Assembly (NCBI GenBank): GCA_018267385.1
Contig: JAFDYN010000009.1
Coordinates: 161,959 to 225,958, forward strand
Length of the DNA stretch: 64,000 bases
Direction of reading: 5' to 3'
Source: Bacteroidota bacterium
Lineage (GTDB): Bacteria > Bacteroidota > Bacteroidia > Chitinophagales > LD1
In this document: positions 18,045-26,956 of the stretch, in pieces
Numbering within the stretch: the stretch's first letter is position 1
How the letters are laid out: each line of letters starts with the position of its first letter
Made by a program: the position numbers and the translations under genes
Notes under the pieces: generated by a model
Databases searched by the model: none
The model's input: the letters and a program-made list of their open reading frames with translations, nothing else
What the model was told of the DNA's origin: nothing

Positions 18045-18605
18045 ATGCCATCTGCTTCCTCTTTGATATTGATCTTATTAGGGCTGCTGGCCGGTGCCTC
18101 GCAGCGACTGTCGGCACAGAGTACAGATACGCTGGACTACTCCTATCTGAGTTTCACAGATCTGCACAGCTATTACCAGGGTAAGGATATCAATATCATT
18201 GAGGCGGAAGACCCAAATCTTTATTTTGAGACGTATGCCTGGCTGGGCACACCGTATCACTGGGGCGGCAAATCAAAAAATGGCACCGACTGCTCCGGTT
18301 TTGCCTCTTCTGTATTCAATAGATTGTACGGCACGGACCTGGGCGGATCTGCCGGTGATATATTCAAGAAATGTGATGTAGTACTACCGAGCGAACTCAA
18401 GGAGGGAGACTTTGTATTTTTCAACATCAATGGCCATTACCTGTATCACGTGGGTATCTACCTGCAGAATGGCAAATTTGCTCATGCAGCAGTGCACGGT
18501 GGAGTGATGGTCTCCAGCCTCGATGAACCCTATTATAAGCGTTGGTTTTACAAGGCTGCACGGCTGCGCATTGCTGATGCTCCCGCTGAAGCTACCACTC
18601 CGTAA
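18045..18605 (+). CDS. NlpC/P60-family secreted peptidase
   Basis: This 186-residue cysteine peptidase is predicted to cleave peptidoglycan stem peptides. From the ATG at 18045 there is a textbook signal peptide (about 1-25, ending LSAQ). The catalytic cysteine is Cys83 in GTDCSGFASSVF, and the catalytic histidine is in YHVGIYLQNGKFAHAA. The open frame extends upstream to 17979 and would overlap the permease gene; starting at 18045 gives a proper signal peptide without overlap, while 18009 is also possible. A terminator follows. Confidence 0.9.
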   Translation: MPSASSLILILLGLLAGASQRLSAQSTDTLDYSYLSFTDLHSYYQGKDINIIEAEDPNLYFETYAWLGTPYHWGGKSKNGTDCSGFASSVFNRLYGTDLGGSAGDIFKKCDVVLPSELKEGDFVFFNINGHYLYHVGIYLQNGKFAHAAVHGGVMVSSLDEPYYKRWFYKAARLRIADAPAEATTP

Positions 18606-18612
18606 AATAAAA

Positions 18613-18632
18613 GAGCCTCCCGTAGGAGGCTC
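18613..18632. terminator. Bidirectional terminator between convergent genes
   Basis: A perfect 8-bp stem (GAGCCTCC / GGAGGCTC) with a CGTA loop. The minus-strand reading is followed by TTTTATTTTA, fitting the thioredoxin-family gene that ends at 18657; the plus-strand reading is followed by a weaker T-rich stretch. Confidence 0.8.
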
Positions 18633-18656
18633 TGCATTTCTTTCCAAAGGCACCCT

Positions 18657-19289
18657 TTAGCTTTGTTTCCATTTGATAGTGCAGCCCACAGACTTGGTCT
18701 CACTCACAGTGACAGCCTTGCCTGCCATCACTTCGGTTATAGCATCAGCCAGGTAATTTTTTGTCACCTTTGCCGCGTCTTCGGTATTATCATCTATGGC
18801 TCCAGCATACTTAAGTACTAGCTTGCCGCCTTCCTTATTTATGAGAAATACGTGAGGGGTCTTAGTAGCGCCAAAAGCCTGTGCTACCTGCTGAGTTTCA
18901 TCAAAAGTATAAGGGAAAGTATAGCCCTTCTCCTTGGCCCGCTTGCCTAGCTCGTCATAGGAATCCTCAGGTGCCACTGCCGGATCATTGGGGCTGATAG
19001 CTATGACCGGGTAGCCCAAAGCAGCATATTTTTTATCCAGGCTCATGATTCGCTGCTCGTACTTTTTAGCAAAGGGGCAGTGATTGCAAGTGAAAACGAT
19101 GATATAGCCTTTGGCATTCGGGTAGGAAGCCATAGATACATACTTTCCATTCTCAGTATTCTTTAACTTAAAATCGGCCACATTATCTCCGATCTTATAA
19201 CTTTTGCCCGGTGCAAAGGACATAAGAAGAGCGCCGATGAGCGTCAGCGCTACCGCACCAAATGACTGAAATCTTGTGATCTTTTTCAT
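18657..19289 (-). CDS. AhpC/TSA-type thioredoxin-fold protein, exported
   Basis: This 210-residue protein has an N-terminal hydrophobic export segment (about 12-26) and a thioredoxin-like redox domain of the AhpC/TSA or redoxin type. The active site reads TCNHCPFAKKYEQR, giving a CxxC pair at Cys68 and Cys71. This CNHCP form is common in a group of Bacteroidota thioredoxin-family proteins. Later features include AISPNDPAVAPEDSYDE, a cis-Pro region in KTPHVFLI, and YAGAIDDN. Its ATG overlaps the stop of the upstream TlpA-like gene by 4 bp, so the two are translationally coupled. A periplasmic thiol-reductase role is inferred. Confidence 0.88.
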   Translation of the reverse strand: MKKITRFQSFGAVALTLIGALLMSFAPGKSYKIGDNVADFKLKNTENGKYVSMASYPNAKGYIIVFTCNHCPFAKKYEQRIMSLDKKYAALGYPVIAISPNDPAVAPEDSYDELGKRAKEKGYTFPYTFDETQQVAQAFGATKTPHVFLINKEGGKLVLKYAGAIDDNTEDAAKVTKNYLADAITEVMAGKAVTVSETKSVGCTIKWKQS

Positions 19290-19774
19290 TGCTGTTTATT
19301 TATAGTTTTAGTAAAAGTTTCCTCTAATGACTGTGGAGTAAAGTCGTGATCAAAAAAGCTATGAATACCCCTCGCCCCATTGATCATCAGCGTGACAGGA
19401 ATCTCTCCGCCCCAGGCTTTATCCACTTTATCGATCCAGAAATTATAGTCCGGCTCGTCCAGCAGCAGTACTTTTGCCTCTATCGGGTGCTTCGCCAGAA
19501 ATGGTATCAGGGTTTTGTCCTTTTCGCTGGCAAAATCAAGGCTGATCATCAGCAGTTTTACCTTTTCATTCCGGTGCTTGTACGCCAGATCCTGAAAAGC
19601 GGGAAACTCTTTGACACAGGGTACACACCATGTAGCCCAGAAATTTACTACGTAAGTAGTATCATTGGTAGAAGATAGCACCTTCTGCAGCTCATCAAAC
19701 TTTGCTACTTCAGCAGTTTGCCCATAGGCTGCACATACGCAAACATGGAGTAATACGGCAAGAAGCTTATTCAT
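19286..19774 (-). CDS. TlpA/ResA-like periplasmic thiol-disulfide oxidoreductase
   Basis: From the ATG at 19774 the protein is 162 residues with a signal peptide (about 1-19, ending AYG). The thioredoxin active site is FWATWCVPCVKEF with Cys50 and Cys53. A cis-proline region (GEIPVTLMIN) lies near the C-terminus. It should reduce disulfides in the periplasm, for example for cytochrome c maturation or repair of secreted proteins. An alternative start three codons upstream (19783) is possible. It overlaps the following AhpC/TSA-type gene by 4 bp, so two related redox proteins are made together. Confidence 0.88.
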   Translation of the reverse strand: MNKLLAVLLHVCVCAAYGQTAEVAKFDELQKVLSSTNDTTYVVNFWATWCVPCVKEFPAFQDLAYKHRNEKVKLLMISLDFASEKDKTLIPFLAKHPIEAKVLLLDEPDYNFWIDKVDKAWGGEIPVTLMINGARGIHSFFDHDFTPQSLEETFTKTINKQQ

Positions 19775-19861
19775 ATCGATCAAAGTAAGGCCATCCTGAC
19801 ATCAATAAATACATAAAGATGTTAATAACGGCGGAGCGCCAAAATACCAGCGCGAATAGTG

Positions 19862-19895
19862 TTTGCCATATATCAAGCTTTATTCAATATCTTCA
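19862..19895 (+). promoter_or_regulatory. Promoter of the T9SS gene at 19901
   Basis: TTTG at 19862-19865 and TATCTTCA at 19888-19895 are separated by 22 bp, within the 17-23 bp range for Bacteroidota -33/-7 pairs. The -7-like box ends 5 nt before the ATG, implying a leaderless transcript. Confidence 0.5.
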
Positions 19896-19900
19896 CAGGT

Positions 19901-20887
19901 ATGAGGTATTATCTACTGGTCGCCTTTGTTTTTATGCTGGCTGTGTCTGACAGCTTATCTGCCCAGCATGGGTTGATAAACGGAGATATGGAAAGCTGGC
20001 GACGCAGGCAGTTCAGGTGCTGCGGGCGCAATGTGGATCTTCCGGTCCTATGGGGTACACCAGAGCAAAGCTGTGGCATCAACTATAATAAATTCGTTTT
20101 TCTGGAAGAGAACCCGTTTAACGTACATACGGGTAGATTTTCGGCCTTACTTTTTAGTGACACTACTTTCTTTAATAACGTAGGACTACAGCCTGGTATG
20201 CTGGTATATGGAGGATATCAGGATGCATCTGATAGTGTCATTCGTATAGGGCAGCCAGTCCCGCAATATGGACTATCTATAGATAGCAATCCTGTCCAGT
20301 TGGATTTTTGGCTAATGATGAGCCATGACCTGGCCGATACTTTCAGCTATATGTACATTTTCACAAGGTGGGACAGCCTCTCCCATAGGGAGGATACGTT
20401 AGCATTCTCTACAGTAGATATACCTGATACGCACATCATATCCGACACTTGGTTTGAAGTAAAAGATAGCATCCGATATATCAAGCCGGGCCGGGCTGAC
20501 ACTGTAAAAATGATCTTCTATGGAGGAAGATTCGGCGATCCGGCTCTGGCAGGAAATGCTACGTGGATCGATGATATCCGGCTGCTCTATGAGGGCGAAG
20601 ACACTGCCACTTCGCTAAACACCGGTATAGCAAAACAAACAAAACAAGCATATGCCATATACCCCAATCCGGTCTCAGATATACTGAATGTACGATTCAG
20701 TAATTATCCTACCGGCATGGACTTTTATCTCATCGATGATCTGGGGCGTACCGTGCTTAAAGAAAACCTGAATGAAGGTCGAATGCATCTTGACCTCTCC
20801 TCTGTGAGTCCTGGTGCATATATGGGGAGTGTATCAGAAGCTGATGGCAATATGATATATCAGCAGAAGATTGTAATAGTCAGATAA
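19901..20887 (+). CDS. T9SS-exported protein of unknown function
   Basis: From the ATG at 19901 the protein has 328 residues with a signal peptide (about 1-21, ending LSAQ). The body (about 25-240) is beta-rich with a WIDDIRLLYEG strand, resembling carbohydrate-binding-like jelly rolls found before T9SS domains; no catalytic motif is visible. The last 80 residues or so form a type A T9SS sorting domain (YAIYPNPVSDILNVRF through PGAYMGSVSEADG). The open frame reaches back to a GTG at 19859, but that would include the candidate promoter. It is convergent with the M23 peptidase gene, 9 bp away. Confidence 0.8.
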   Translation: MRYYLLVAFVFMLAVSDSLSAQHGLINGDMESWRRRQFRCCGRNVDLPVLWGTPEQSCGINYNKFVFLEENPFNVHTGRFSALLFSDTTFFNNVGLQPGMLVYGGYQDASDSVIRIGQPVPQYGLSIDSNPVQLDFWLMMSHDLADTFSYMYIFTRWDSLSHREDTLAFSTVDIPDTHIISDTWFEVKDSIRYIKPGRADTVKMIFYGGRFGDPALAGNATWIDDIRLLYEGEDTATSLNTGIAKQTKQAYAIYPNPVSDILNVRFSNYPTGMDFYLIDDLGRTVLKENLNEGRMHLDLSSVSPGAYMGSVSEADGNMIYQQKIVIVR

Positions 20888-20896
20888 GTTTAAATT

Positions 20897-22258
20897 TTAA
20901 AACATGCGCTTTGCAAAAAAAGAGGCATCATACTCGGCTCTCAGGGCTTGTAGTTTTTCCTCCTCCGGGAGCACGGGTTTAGTACCATAGGCCAGTTTAT
21001 CTATCTCCGTACGGAATGGAGTAGACTGCACTATAAAGTCTCCTTTATACTTTTTAGGTAGCGGCTCGCTAAATTGAAGCTTCTGCTTGAACGGATCCAC
21101 TTGTTGGCCGTCCTTCCAGAAGCGATAGCATACATGAGGACCTGTAGCGAGACCGGTGCTACCTACATACCCGATCACCTCTCCCTGATGTACATGGCTG
21201 CCACGATGCATACCCTGAGCTATTTTGCTCATGTGGAGATATTGGGTCTTGTATTGACCATTATGGCGTATTTTGACATAATTGCCATTATACACGCCAA
21301 ACTGTGCCTCCTCTACGACTCCATCTGCAGTGGCCAATATAGGCGTGCCGTAAGCCGCAGCGTAATCAGTACCGAGGTGTGCGCGCCACTCCATGGCTAC
21401 AGGATGAAACCTGTGCAGATTATACCGGGATGTGATCTGAAAAAACTTGAGGGGCGCTTTCAAAAACTGCTTCCGCATACTATTGCCCTGCTCATCGTAG
21501 TACTCGCCTACGTGCGCTTTGTCCTTTTCATAATAAAAGGCATAATAATCTTTGCCGCTGCTGGTAAAACATGCTGCACTGACCTCCCCTACACCGATTG
21601 GCTTGTCATCTACAAAGTCCTGATCATATATGATCTTGAACTTATCCCCCTTTTGGATCTTATAGAAATCGATGGTACAAGAGAAAATGTCTGCCAGTCG
21701 CATAGCGAGACTGGATGGGACACCCAGGTCATCAAACGTCTCGTAAAGAGAGCCGTTGATCACGCCTGCCACCTCCTGCCTGCGGCGCTTTACCTGATTG
21801 GTACCGCGGTAGATATATAGAGAGTCGTCTAGATTAAATACAACATAGTTTAGTTTATTCTCCTCGTATACTATCTTTTTGGCCACGAACCCCGTGTCCG
21901 TATTAGTACCTAGCACAGTATATTTAGCGCCGGCTTTCATCTTGCGGAAATTGAAAATATCCTGAGATTCCTGTATGAGGACTTTTACTGTCTGAAAGGC
22001 TACATTATGCTTGACCAGTATATCCGCCAGAAGTTCATTGCGCTCTACTTTCTGGTCTATCACCACAAAATCATTCAGATTGAGCCCGTATTTGTATATA
22101 GGCTCCTTTATTTCCTCTACCGCATCCCTGGTTTTATCCAGAGCTTCTGAATATAACGCGGGATTCTGATGGCCACGGATTATAATACCAGTGACCGATG
22201 CAACGGCCACTACGGATAAAAATGATATGATGATAATATATGTCTTCTTCATGAGCAT
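20897..22258 (-). CDS. M23-family (LytM) peptidase-like protein
   Basis: This 453-residue protein has one N-terminal transmembrane or signal-anchor segment (about 5-27), an OapA/LysM-like and CsgG-like spacer, and a C-terminal LytM domain (about 280-400). Known M23 peptidases cut peptidoglycan cross-bridges with a zinc ion held by H-x3-D and the second His of an HxH motif. Here HLGTD supplies His294 and Asp298, but the second motif reads GPHVCYRF, with Cys377 in place of the usual zinc-ligand histidine. His342 is present. The same architecture as E. coli MepM is seen. Activity may be retained with Cys as ligand or lost; sequence alone cannot say. Confidence 0.87.
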   Translation of the reverse strand: MLMKKTYIIIISFLSVVAVASVTGIIIRGHQNPALYSEALDKTRDAVEEIKEPIYKYGLNLNDFVVIDQKVERNELLADILVKHNVAFQTVKVLIQESQDIFNFRKMKAGAKYTVLGTNTDTGFVAKKIVYEENKLNYVVFNLDDSLYIYRGTNQVKRRRQEVAGVINGSLYETFDDLGVPSSLAMRLADIFSCTIDFYKIQKGDKFKIIYDQDFVDDKPIGVGEVSAACFTSSGKDYYAFYYEKDKAHVGEYYDEQGNSMRKQFLKAPLKFFQITSRYNLHRFHPVAMEWRAHLGTDYAAAYGTPILATADGVVEEAQFGVYNGNYVKIRHNGQYKTQYLHMSKIAQGMHRGSHVHQGEVIGYVGSTGLATGPHVCYRFWKDGQQVDPFKQKLQFSEPLPKKYKGDFIVQSTPFRTEIDKLAYGTKPVLPEEEKLQALRAEYDASFFAKRMF

Positions 22259-22353
22259 AGATTGAGAGAGTAAAATTATCTCAATACGCTCAGCATCATA
22301 AAGCTATAAGTGAACGGGAAACAGAGCAAAGTGCAATAAAAAGGACAAAAAAA

Positions 22354-22797
22354 TTAATCGGCTTGTGTCCAGACTGAGGTCCTGCCCAAAAAGGACATAC
22401 CCAATACAAATCCGCGCAGTTCTGCTGTGTTACCTTTGAGTGTCAGGTGGCAATCGTAGGTTTTACCATTTTTGGGATCATACACCTTTCCATTATCGTA
22501 ATAATTTGCTTCATCTTTACTCTTGACCAATCCTCTCAGGATCACAAGACCCAAGGCCGGGCGAGTACGCAGTTTCTCATCAGGGTTATTCTTATCTACT
22601 TTGGGTTTACCATTTTCATTGGGCTCCTTCAGCCAGATGATCTTTGCTTCAAAAGTATTGCCTACCTGATAGACCTCTAGCTTGGCATCTTTCTCCTGAT
22701 TGTACCACACCTTGCAGAAAGGGTCCTTGTCAGCCATAGCTACCAGAGATATCATCGAAAACAAGGCCATAGATAAGAGAAGTCTTATAGAGCGCAT
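22354..22797 (-). CDS. DUF2147-family secreted protein
   Basis: The 147-residue product has a signal peptide (about 1-22, ending AMA) and a DUF2147-type domain: an N-terminal KVWYNQEKDAKLEVYQ, a central IIWLKEPNENGKPKVDKNNP segment, GLVILRGL, and the terminal GKTYDCHLTLKG / GFVLGMSFLGRTSVWTQ. Members are small periplasmic or outer-membrane-associated beta-rich proteins of unknown function. It is monocistronic, with about 100 bp between it and neighbours on each side. Confidence 0.85.
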   Translation of the reverse strand: MRSIRLLLSMALFSMISLVAMADKDPFCKVWYNQEKDAKLEVYQVGNTFEAKIIWLKEPNENGKPKVDKNNPDEKLRTRPALGLVILRGLVKSKDEANYYDNGKVYDPKNGKTYDCHLTLKGNTAELRGFVLGMSFLGRTSVWTQAD

Positions 22798-22904
22798 ATC
22801 TGTATTGAATTGTTTTTAATAATGATTCCTAAAGATGCAGTTTTTTCAGTTTCCAGTGGTGCTGTTCAGATTTAAATTATATGACTAGTGACCACGCCTA
22901 TCTA

Positions 22905-23723
22905 TCACAGCCGGTCGCAGCTCAGTTGCGACACCATCCACATCTGAGTATCGGTGTCGCGCGATAGGAGCATTTTGACCTCTGACGTTTCCGGCTTGAA
23001 GCGTCTGCCCTTCTGAGACTGGGTGCGGTACTCTGCAGTGACCTCTACCTGGGCCTGTGTACGGTCCTCAGAGACATCCACCCTATGAAAATCAGCTCCA
23101 ATCAGCTGCATCTGGTTGAATCCCAATTTAAAAGTATCGATACGCTCGACCAGCTCCTCCCTGTCTATACTCAGTCCGAGCTCATTTTTCATCTCCTCGG
23201 CCAGCACAAAGTCCGGAGAAATGAACCCCTTATCAAAAATCAATGCCAAAGTATGTCCTGCCTGATTTTTTATATCAAACTCATCACTGGGGTAAAACTC
23301 CTCATATATCAGGTGAATGGTCCAGTTTGGCATCCTGATATTCTGTATCTCTTGCTTAAATACCTCCTCCGTGATAAAGCGGTACAACTCACGATCTGAC
23401 ACCCCGCTGAGGGTATCCACTACTATCCCTTTGCGTGCCAGTAGCTTTCTTAGCTTTTTTAACTCTTTGGGCACCTCGCGATCCGAAAGGTCATGCACAT
23501 GATTGTAGAGGGGTTCACCTATGAAGTCATAAATGCGGATCATACCCGCCTTGTCATGCATCTGGTGAAACTTATTGATCTGCCGGAGAAAGGCGTTCTC
23601 CACATCCGGAGGCAGGTGCTCCGATCCGGCAAAATCACCACCAAACTCCGCCATCATCTTTAGCTTCATCAGTTCATTTTCGGTAGTCAGCTCGTCTTTG
23701 GTCTTTTTGCGTCTCTTTGCCAT
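22905..23723 (-). CDS. Conserved cytoplasmic protein of unknown function
   Basis: The 272-residue product lacks a signal peptide or membrane segment. It opens with a very basic stretch (MAKRRKKTKDEL), then acidic and helical sequence (residues 15-100), and ends with an alpha/beta part (about 120-272). That part may be an NTF2/SnoaL-like fold, with its last strands reading AQVEVTAEYRTQ and MWMVSQLSCDRL. The family is not recognised with confidence. It is divergent from the histidine kinase at 23798 across a 74-bp gap, but no regulatory link can be shown. Confidence 0.7.
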   Translation of the reverse strand: MAKRRKKTKDELTTENELMKLKMMAEFGGDFAGSEHLPPDVENAFLRQINKFHQMHDKAGMIRIYDFIGEPLYNHVHDLSDREVPKELKKLRKLLARKGIVVDTLSGVSDRELYRFITEEVFKQEIQNIRMPNWTIHLIYEEFYPSDEFDIKNQAGHTLALIFDKGFISPDFVLAEEMKNELGLSIDREELVERIDTFKLGFNQMQLIGADFHRVDVSEDRTQAQVEVTAEYRTQSQKGRRFKPETSEVKMLLSRDTDTQMWMVSQLSCDRL

Positions 23724-23797
23724 CGGACCCTAAATTTACAAAATGATGATAAACAATGTTAGGCTTTAGGCTATTTTAGCCTTAGACAAGTTACCCT

Positions 23798-24787
23798 ATG
23801 TTTAAATTCCTGGGCCGAAATCCATTTGTACTCTTTTATATCGTATCCGGATATATCCTCGTTTTCACGCTGTGGTGGGGCTACCTGCTCGCGTCTAAAA
23901 ACGAACAGGCATTTTCTGAGAAAGTAGAACTGAATCGTGTAGCGTATGAAGCACAGGGTAATAAAATGAAATACGAGGATACGGACAGCTATCTTAAGCT
24001 GTTCAGTAAGTATGAAAGGCAGAAAGTGATGATACTGGGCGAGGGGCTATTCTTTCTTATCCTTCAGATATTAGGACTGCTACAGGTACGCAGCATTTTC
24101 GGCAAAGAAATAGAACTGGCAGCCCAACAGCGAAACTTCCTGCACTCTATCACTCACGAGCTCAAATCCCCGCTCTCCAGTGTGAAGCTATCTCTGGAGA
24201 CAATGCTAAAGAGACAACTAAACCCTGAGCAACAAGGCAAGCTAATCAATAATGCACTGGGCGATGTAGTGCGTCTGGAGTCACTGGTAGACAATATTTT
24301 GTTTGCAGCAAAAATAGAAAGGGATACCCATGGTTTCGCTAATGAAGAGGTAAACCTCTCGGATATAGTGGAATTGGTAGCCGCCAAGTTTCGTGATAAT
24401 AAGAATGGAATTTCGATACAGACTGACGTAGAAGAAGGTATATACTACCATACCGATCAGGTGGGATTTACGTCCGTCGTTATGAACCTGATAGAGAATG
24501 CGATCAAATACTCCAGGCAAGATACGGCGATCTCCGTGAGCCTCCACCAGATATCTGGTGCTATCCGGCTGGAGGTAAGAGATGAAGGCTATGGCATACC
24601 CGACACAGAAAAGACGAAAGTTTTTGAAAAATTCTACAGGATAGGCAGCGAAGACACGCGCAAAACAAAGGGCACAGGTCTGGGATTGTTTATTGTAAAA
24701 CGGTTTGTAGAGATATACAAGGGTAAGATCGAACTGACTGATAATAGTCCGGCTGGATCCATATTCAGCCTTACCTTTCCCGGCTGA
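23798..24787 (+). CDS. Sensor histidine kinase (orphan)
   Basis: This 329-residue membrane kinase has two transmembrane helices (about 9-29 and 75-97) flanking a short periplasmic loop of roughly 45 residues. HisKA carries the phospho-acceptor His120 in SITHELKSPLSSVK. The ATPase domain follows with the N box (NLIENAIKYS), G1 (DEGYGIPD), F box (FEKFYRI) and G2 (GTGLGLFIVKRF). No response regulator gene lies within the neighbouring genes, so the partner is elsewhere. The short loop suggests a membrane or small-ligand stimulus. The stop codon lies 1 bp before that of the convergent kdsB. Confidence 0.93.
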   Translation: MFKFLGRNPFVLFYIVSGYILVFTLWWGYLLASKNEQAFSEKVELNRVAYEAQGNKMKYEDTDSYLKLFSKYERQKVMILGEGLFFLILQILGLLQVRSIFGKEIELAAQQRNFLHSITHELKSPLSSVKLSLETMLKRQLNPEQQGKLINNALGDVVRLESLVDNILFAAKIERDTHGFANEEVNLSDIVELVAAKFRDNKNGISIQTDVEEGIYYHTDQVGFTSVVMNLIENAIKYSRQDTAISVSLHQISGAIRLEVRDEGYGIPDTEKTKVFEKFYRIGSEDTRKTKGTGLGLFIVKRFVEIYKGKIELTDNSPAGSIFSLTFPG

Positions 24788-24788
24788 A

Positions 24789-25511
24789 TCAGAGAAAATC
24801 TATAATTCTTTCTACGTCCTCTGGCACATCTACAGATATACTCTCATGATCGGTCAGAGCCGTATGAACGTTGTACCCATTTTCCAGCCAACGGAGCTGC
24901 TCCAGGCTTTCGCATAGCTCCAATGGCGAAGGCTTCAACTTCACCAATTCACGTAATATATCCGCCCTATATCCATAGATACCTATATGCTTATAAAAGG
25001 GAGTTATTCCGTTATCATTTCTTTGAAAAGGTATCAGACTACGGCTAAAGTAAAGCGCTTTAAAGTGAATATCCACGGTAGCTTTGATGATAGAAGGCCG
25101 CTCCAGCAGGGCCATATCGTCACACCGCCTGATGAGTGTACCTATGCTACAACTCTTGTTTTCAAACAAAGCCGCAAGTGTATCTATCTGCTGGGGGTGT
25201 ATGAACGGTTCATCACCTTGTATATTGATGATCACCTCTGCATCAGACCTCATCAGGTCTAAGACCTCCGCGCACCGTTCGGTACCATTTTGGTGGTTGG
25301 CTGAGGTCATCAGCACATTACCTCCAAAACTGCGTACCTCATCACATATGCGCTCATCATCTGTAGCGACGATCACATCTTCAAGCTGTACGGCTTTCTG
25401 AGCCTGCTCATAGACCCGACGTATCATGCTTTTGCCGCCTATATCGATGAGAGGCTTCCCGGGCAAGCGGGTAGAAGCATAGCGCGCTGGTATGACGCCG
25501 AGTATCTTCAG
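24789..25511 (-). CDS. kdsB: 3-deoxy-manno-octulosonate cytidylyltransferase (apparent CTG start)
   Basis: KdsB makes CMP-Kdo, the activated sugar for the inner core of lipopolysaccharide. The conserved N-terminus of the family (K-I-L-G-V-I-P-A-R-Y-A-S-T-R-x-P-G-K-P-L) is fully encoded, but the only codon available to start it is CTG at 25511-25509, immediately before AAG. The upstream in-frame codons are GTC and then TAA at 25517-25515. From CTG the protein is 240 residues, normal for KdsB. Starting at the next plausible codon (TTG at 25466) would delete the PARYASTR part of the nucleotide-binding motif. Other hallmarks present are DDERICDEV, NQNGTERCAEV-like (NHQNGTERCAEV), NIQGDEPFI and KHIGIYGYR. 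It lies 12 bp after the T9SS gene stop, so the two are probably co-transcribed. Confidence 0.92.
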   Translation of the reverse strand: MKILGVIPARYASTRLPGKPLIDIGGKSMIRRVYEQAQKAVQLEDVIVATDDERICDEVRSFGGNVLMTSANHQNGTERCAEVLDLMRSDAEVIINIQGDEPFIHPQQIDTLAALFENKSCSIGTLIRRCDDMALLERPSIIKATVDIHFKALYFSRSLIPFQRNDNGITPFYKHIGIYGYRADILRELVKLKPSPLELCESLEQLRWLENGYNVHTALTDHESISVDVPEDVERIIDFL

Positions 25512-25523
25512 GACTTATTCTGT

Positions 25524-26843
25524 TTATTTCACTACTGTGAATCGGGCACTGCTTATCACCTTGCCCTCGCTTCCTGTGAAACGGATAATATAGATTCCCT
25601 CATTGAAAGAGGAAACGTCTATCGACATACCTGAGGTCACATTATCCGCCTTTACCAGGTTGCCCAGCATATCGTAGATAGTCAGGTTGCTGATATTGCT
25701 GTTAGAGGTATTGATATGCAGTCTCGTGCTGGCAGGGTTCGGATATACCGCTGTCTGATTAGTAGCTGCTACATCCAGGACACCCGTATTGGGGGTCACC
25801 TGCATCACCACCTTAGCCGGATTGGACTGGCCGCTGCCATTAGCTGAAGCCGTGTAATAGAAAGTATCAGCACCGGAGTAGCCGGATACCGGTGTATATA
25901 TCACGCTATCGCCCGAAACAACTGCAGTACCATGCTGAGGCTGTGTCGAGATAGTCACGACCTGAGTAGCACCGTAGCAGTTCTGGTCATTGGCGCTCAC
26001 CTTTACGGTAGATGGATGCGCAGCCAATGCTGTGCCTGCATCATCTACTACGAGCGGAGGCAGTATAAATCCTACTACGGTATCTACGGTATATAGACTA
26101 TCTACGTTCAGCGAAGAACCAACATGAAGACCTGTAGAGCCGCCGAGCACTACACCACTGATGCCATACGGATTACCCGAGGATATGGTATAGACCAAAG
26201 TATCAGGCTCAAGACAATTGTAATAAACAAAAGGAGCTTCAAACGGCTGGAAGGATGCGTCTGTGGTCGAGTGCAGCAGCTTAGCCTCTGCTACTACAGT
26301 ACCACCCTGACGAAGCACAGCTACGATGTAAGCAGTATCACCCAGTACAGGACTATACTTGATATACCCCCCTATTTTTGCCAGGCGGCCTCCTACAGGT
26401 ACACCTGCCCCAGTCAATAAGGCTGGATTAAAATTACCACTGAGGTTAGCAAAGGCTGATAAATTTATCGGGAAATCACCATTGACAGCGAAACCCGGAC
26501 AAACGAAATTGAGGTTCAAAGTACCTACCACTGGTACACCAGATAGTTGCGCAGAGACAGAATCACTCGTTAGTTTGATCGAGTAGGCTCCTGACTGATG
26601 CGTTCCATCCTGAGTCACGAGTACCTTATTGTGAAAGACCTTACCGGCTGTAACATCGTTAGACGTAGTCCAGTTTGTAGGACTATTGCTGGTAGCCGTA
26701 TCCAGAATATTTGGGGTAGTAAGGGTCAGATTTAAATAATTGGTCTTTTGTGCCCAGTTTTCAAAGTCTGCATTTAATACCTGAGCCTTTGCAGCCACAA
26801 TGCACACCAGTAAAACGATGACAGAAAGTACTTTGTTTTTCAT
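25524..26843 (-). CDS. T9SS-exported protein with a cadherin/Ig-like module
   Basis: The 439-residue product has a signal peptide (about 1-20, ending AKA). A jelly-roll-like region covers about 25-240. An Ig/cadherin-like module (about 265-350; GYSGADTFYYTASANGSG) follows, of the type seen in repetitive adhesins. A type A T9SS sorting domain ends the protein (NQTAVYPNPASTRLHI, then NEGIYIIRFTG). No enzyme motif is seen. A surface adhesion or binding role is inferred. Its stop codon is 12 bp upstream of the apparent kdsB start on the same strand; two such different functions in one transcript is unusual. Confidence 0.82.
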   Translation of the reverse strand: MKNKVLSVIVLLVCIVAAKAQVLNADFENWAQKTNYLNLTLTTPNILDTATSNSPTNWTTSNDVTAGKVFHNKVLVTQDGTHQSGAYSIKLTSDSVSAQLSGVPVVGTLNLNFVCPGFAVNGDFPINLSAFANLSGNFNPALLTGAGVPVGGRLAKIGGYIKYSPVLGDTAYIVAVLRQGGTVVAEAKLLHSTTDASFQPFEAPFVYYNCLEPDTLVYTISSGNPYGISGVVLGGSTGLHVGSSLNVDSLYTVDTVVGFILPPLVVDDAGTALAAHPSTVKVSANDQNCYGATQVVTISTQPQHGTAVVSGDSVIYTPVSGYSGADTFYYTASANGSGQSNPAKVVMQVTPNTGVLDVAATNQTAVYPNPASTRLHINTSNSNISNLTIYDMLGNLVKADNVTSGMSIDVSSFNEGIYIIRFTGSEGKVISSARFTVVK

Positions 26844-26956
26844 GTGTTGTTTTTAATTTACTCATCGTAAATATACTTTATCTGTAGCACATTTTGTCAT
26901 AGGATTATCATTTTTTAGCAATCCTGTATTGCTATCTTCACGGCCACAAACTGCTC

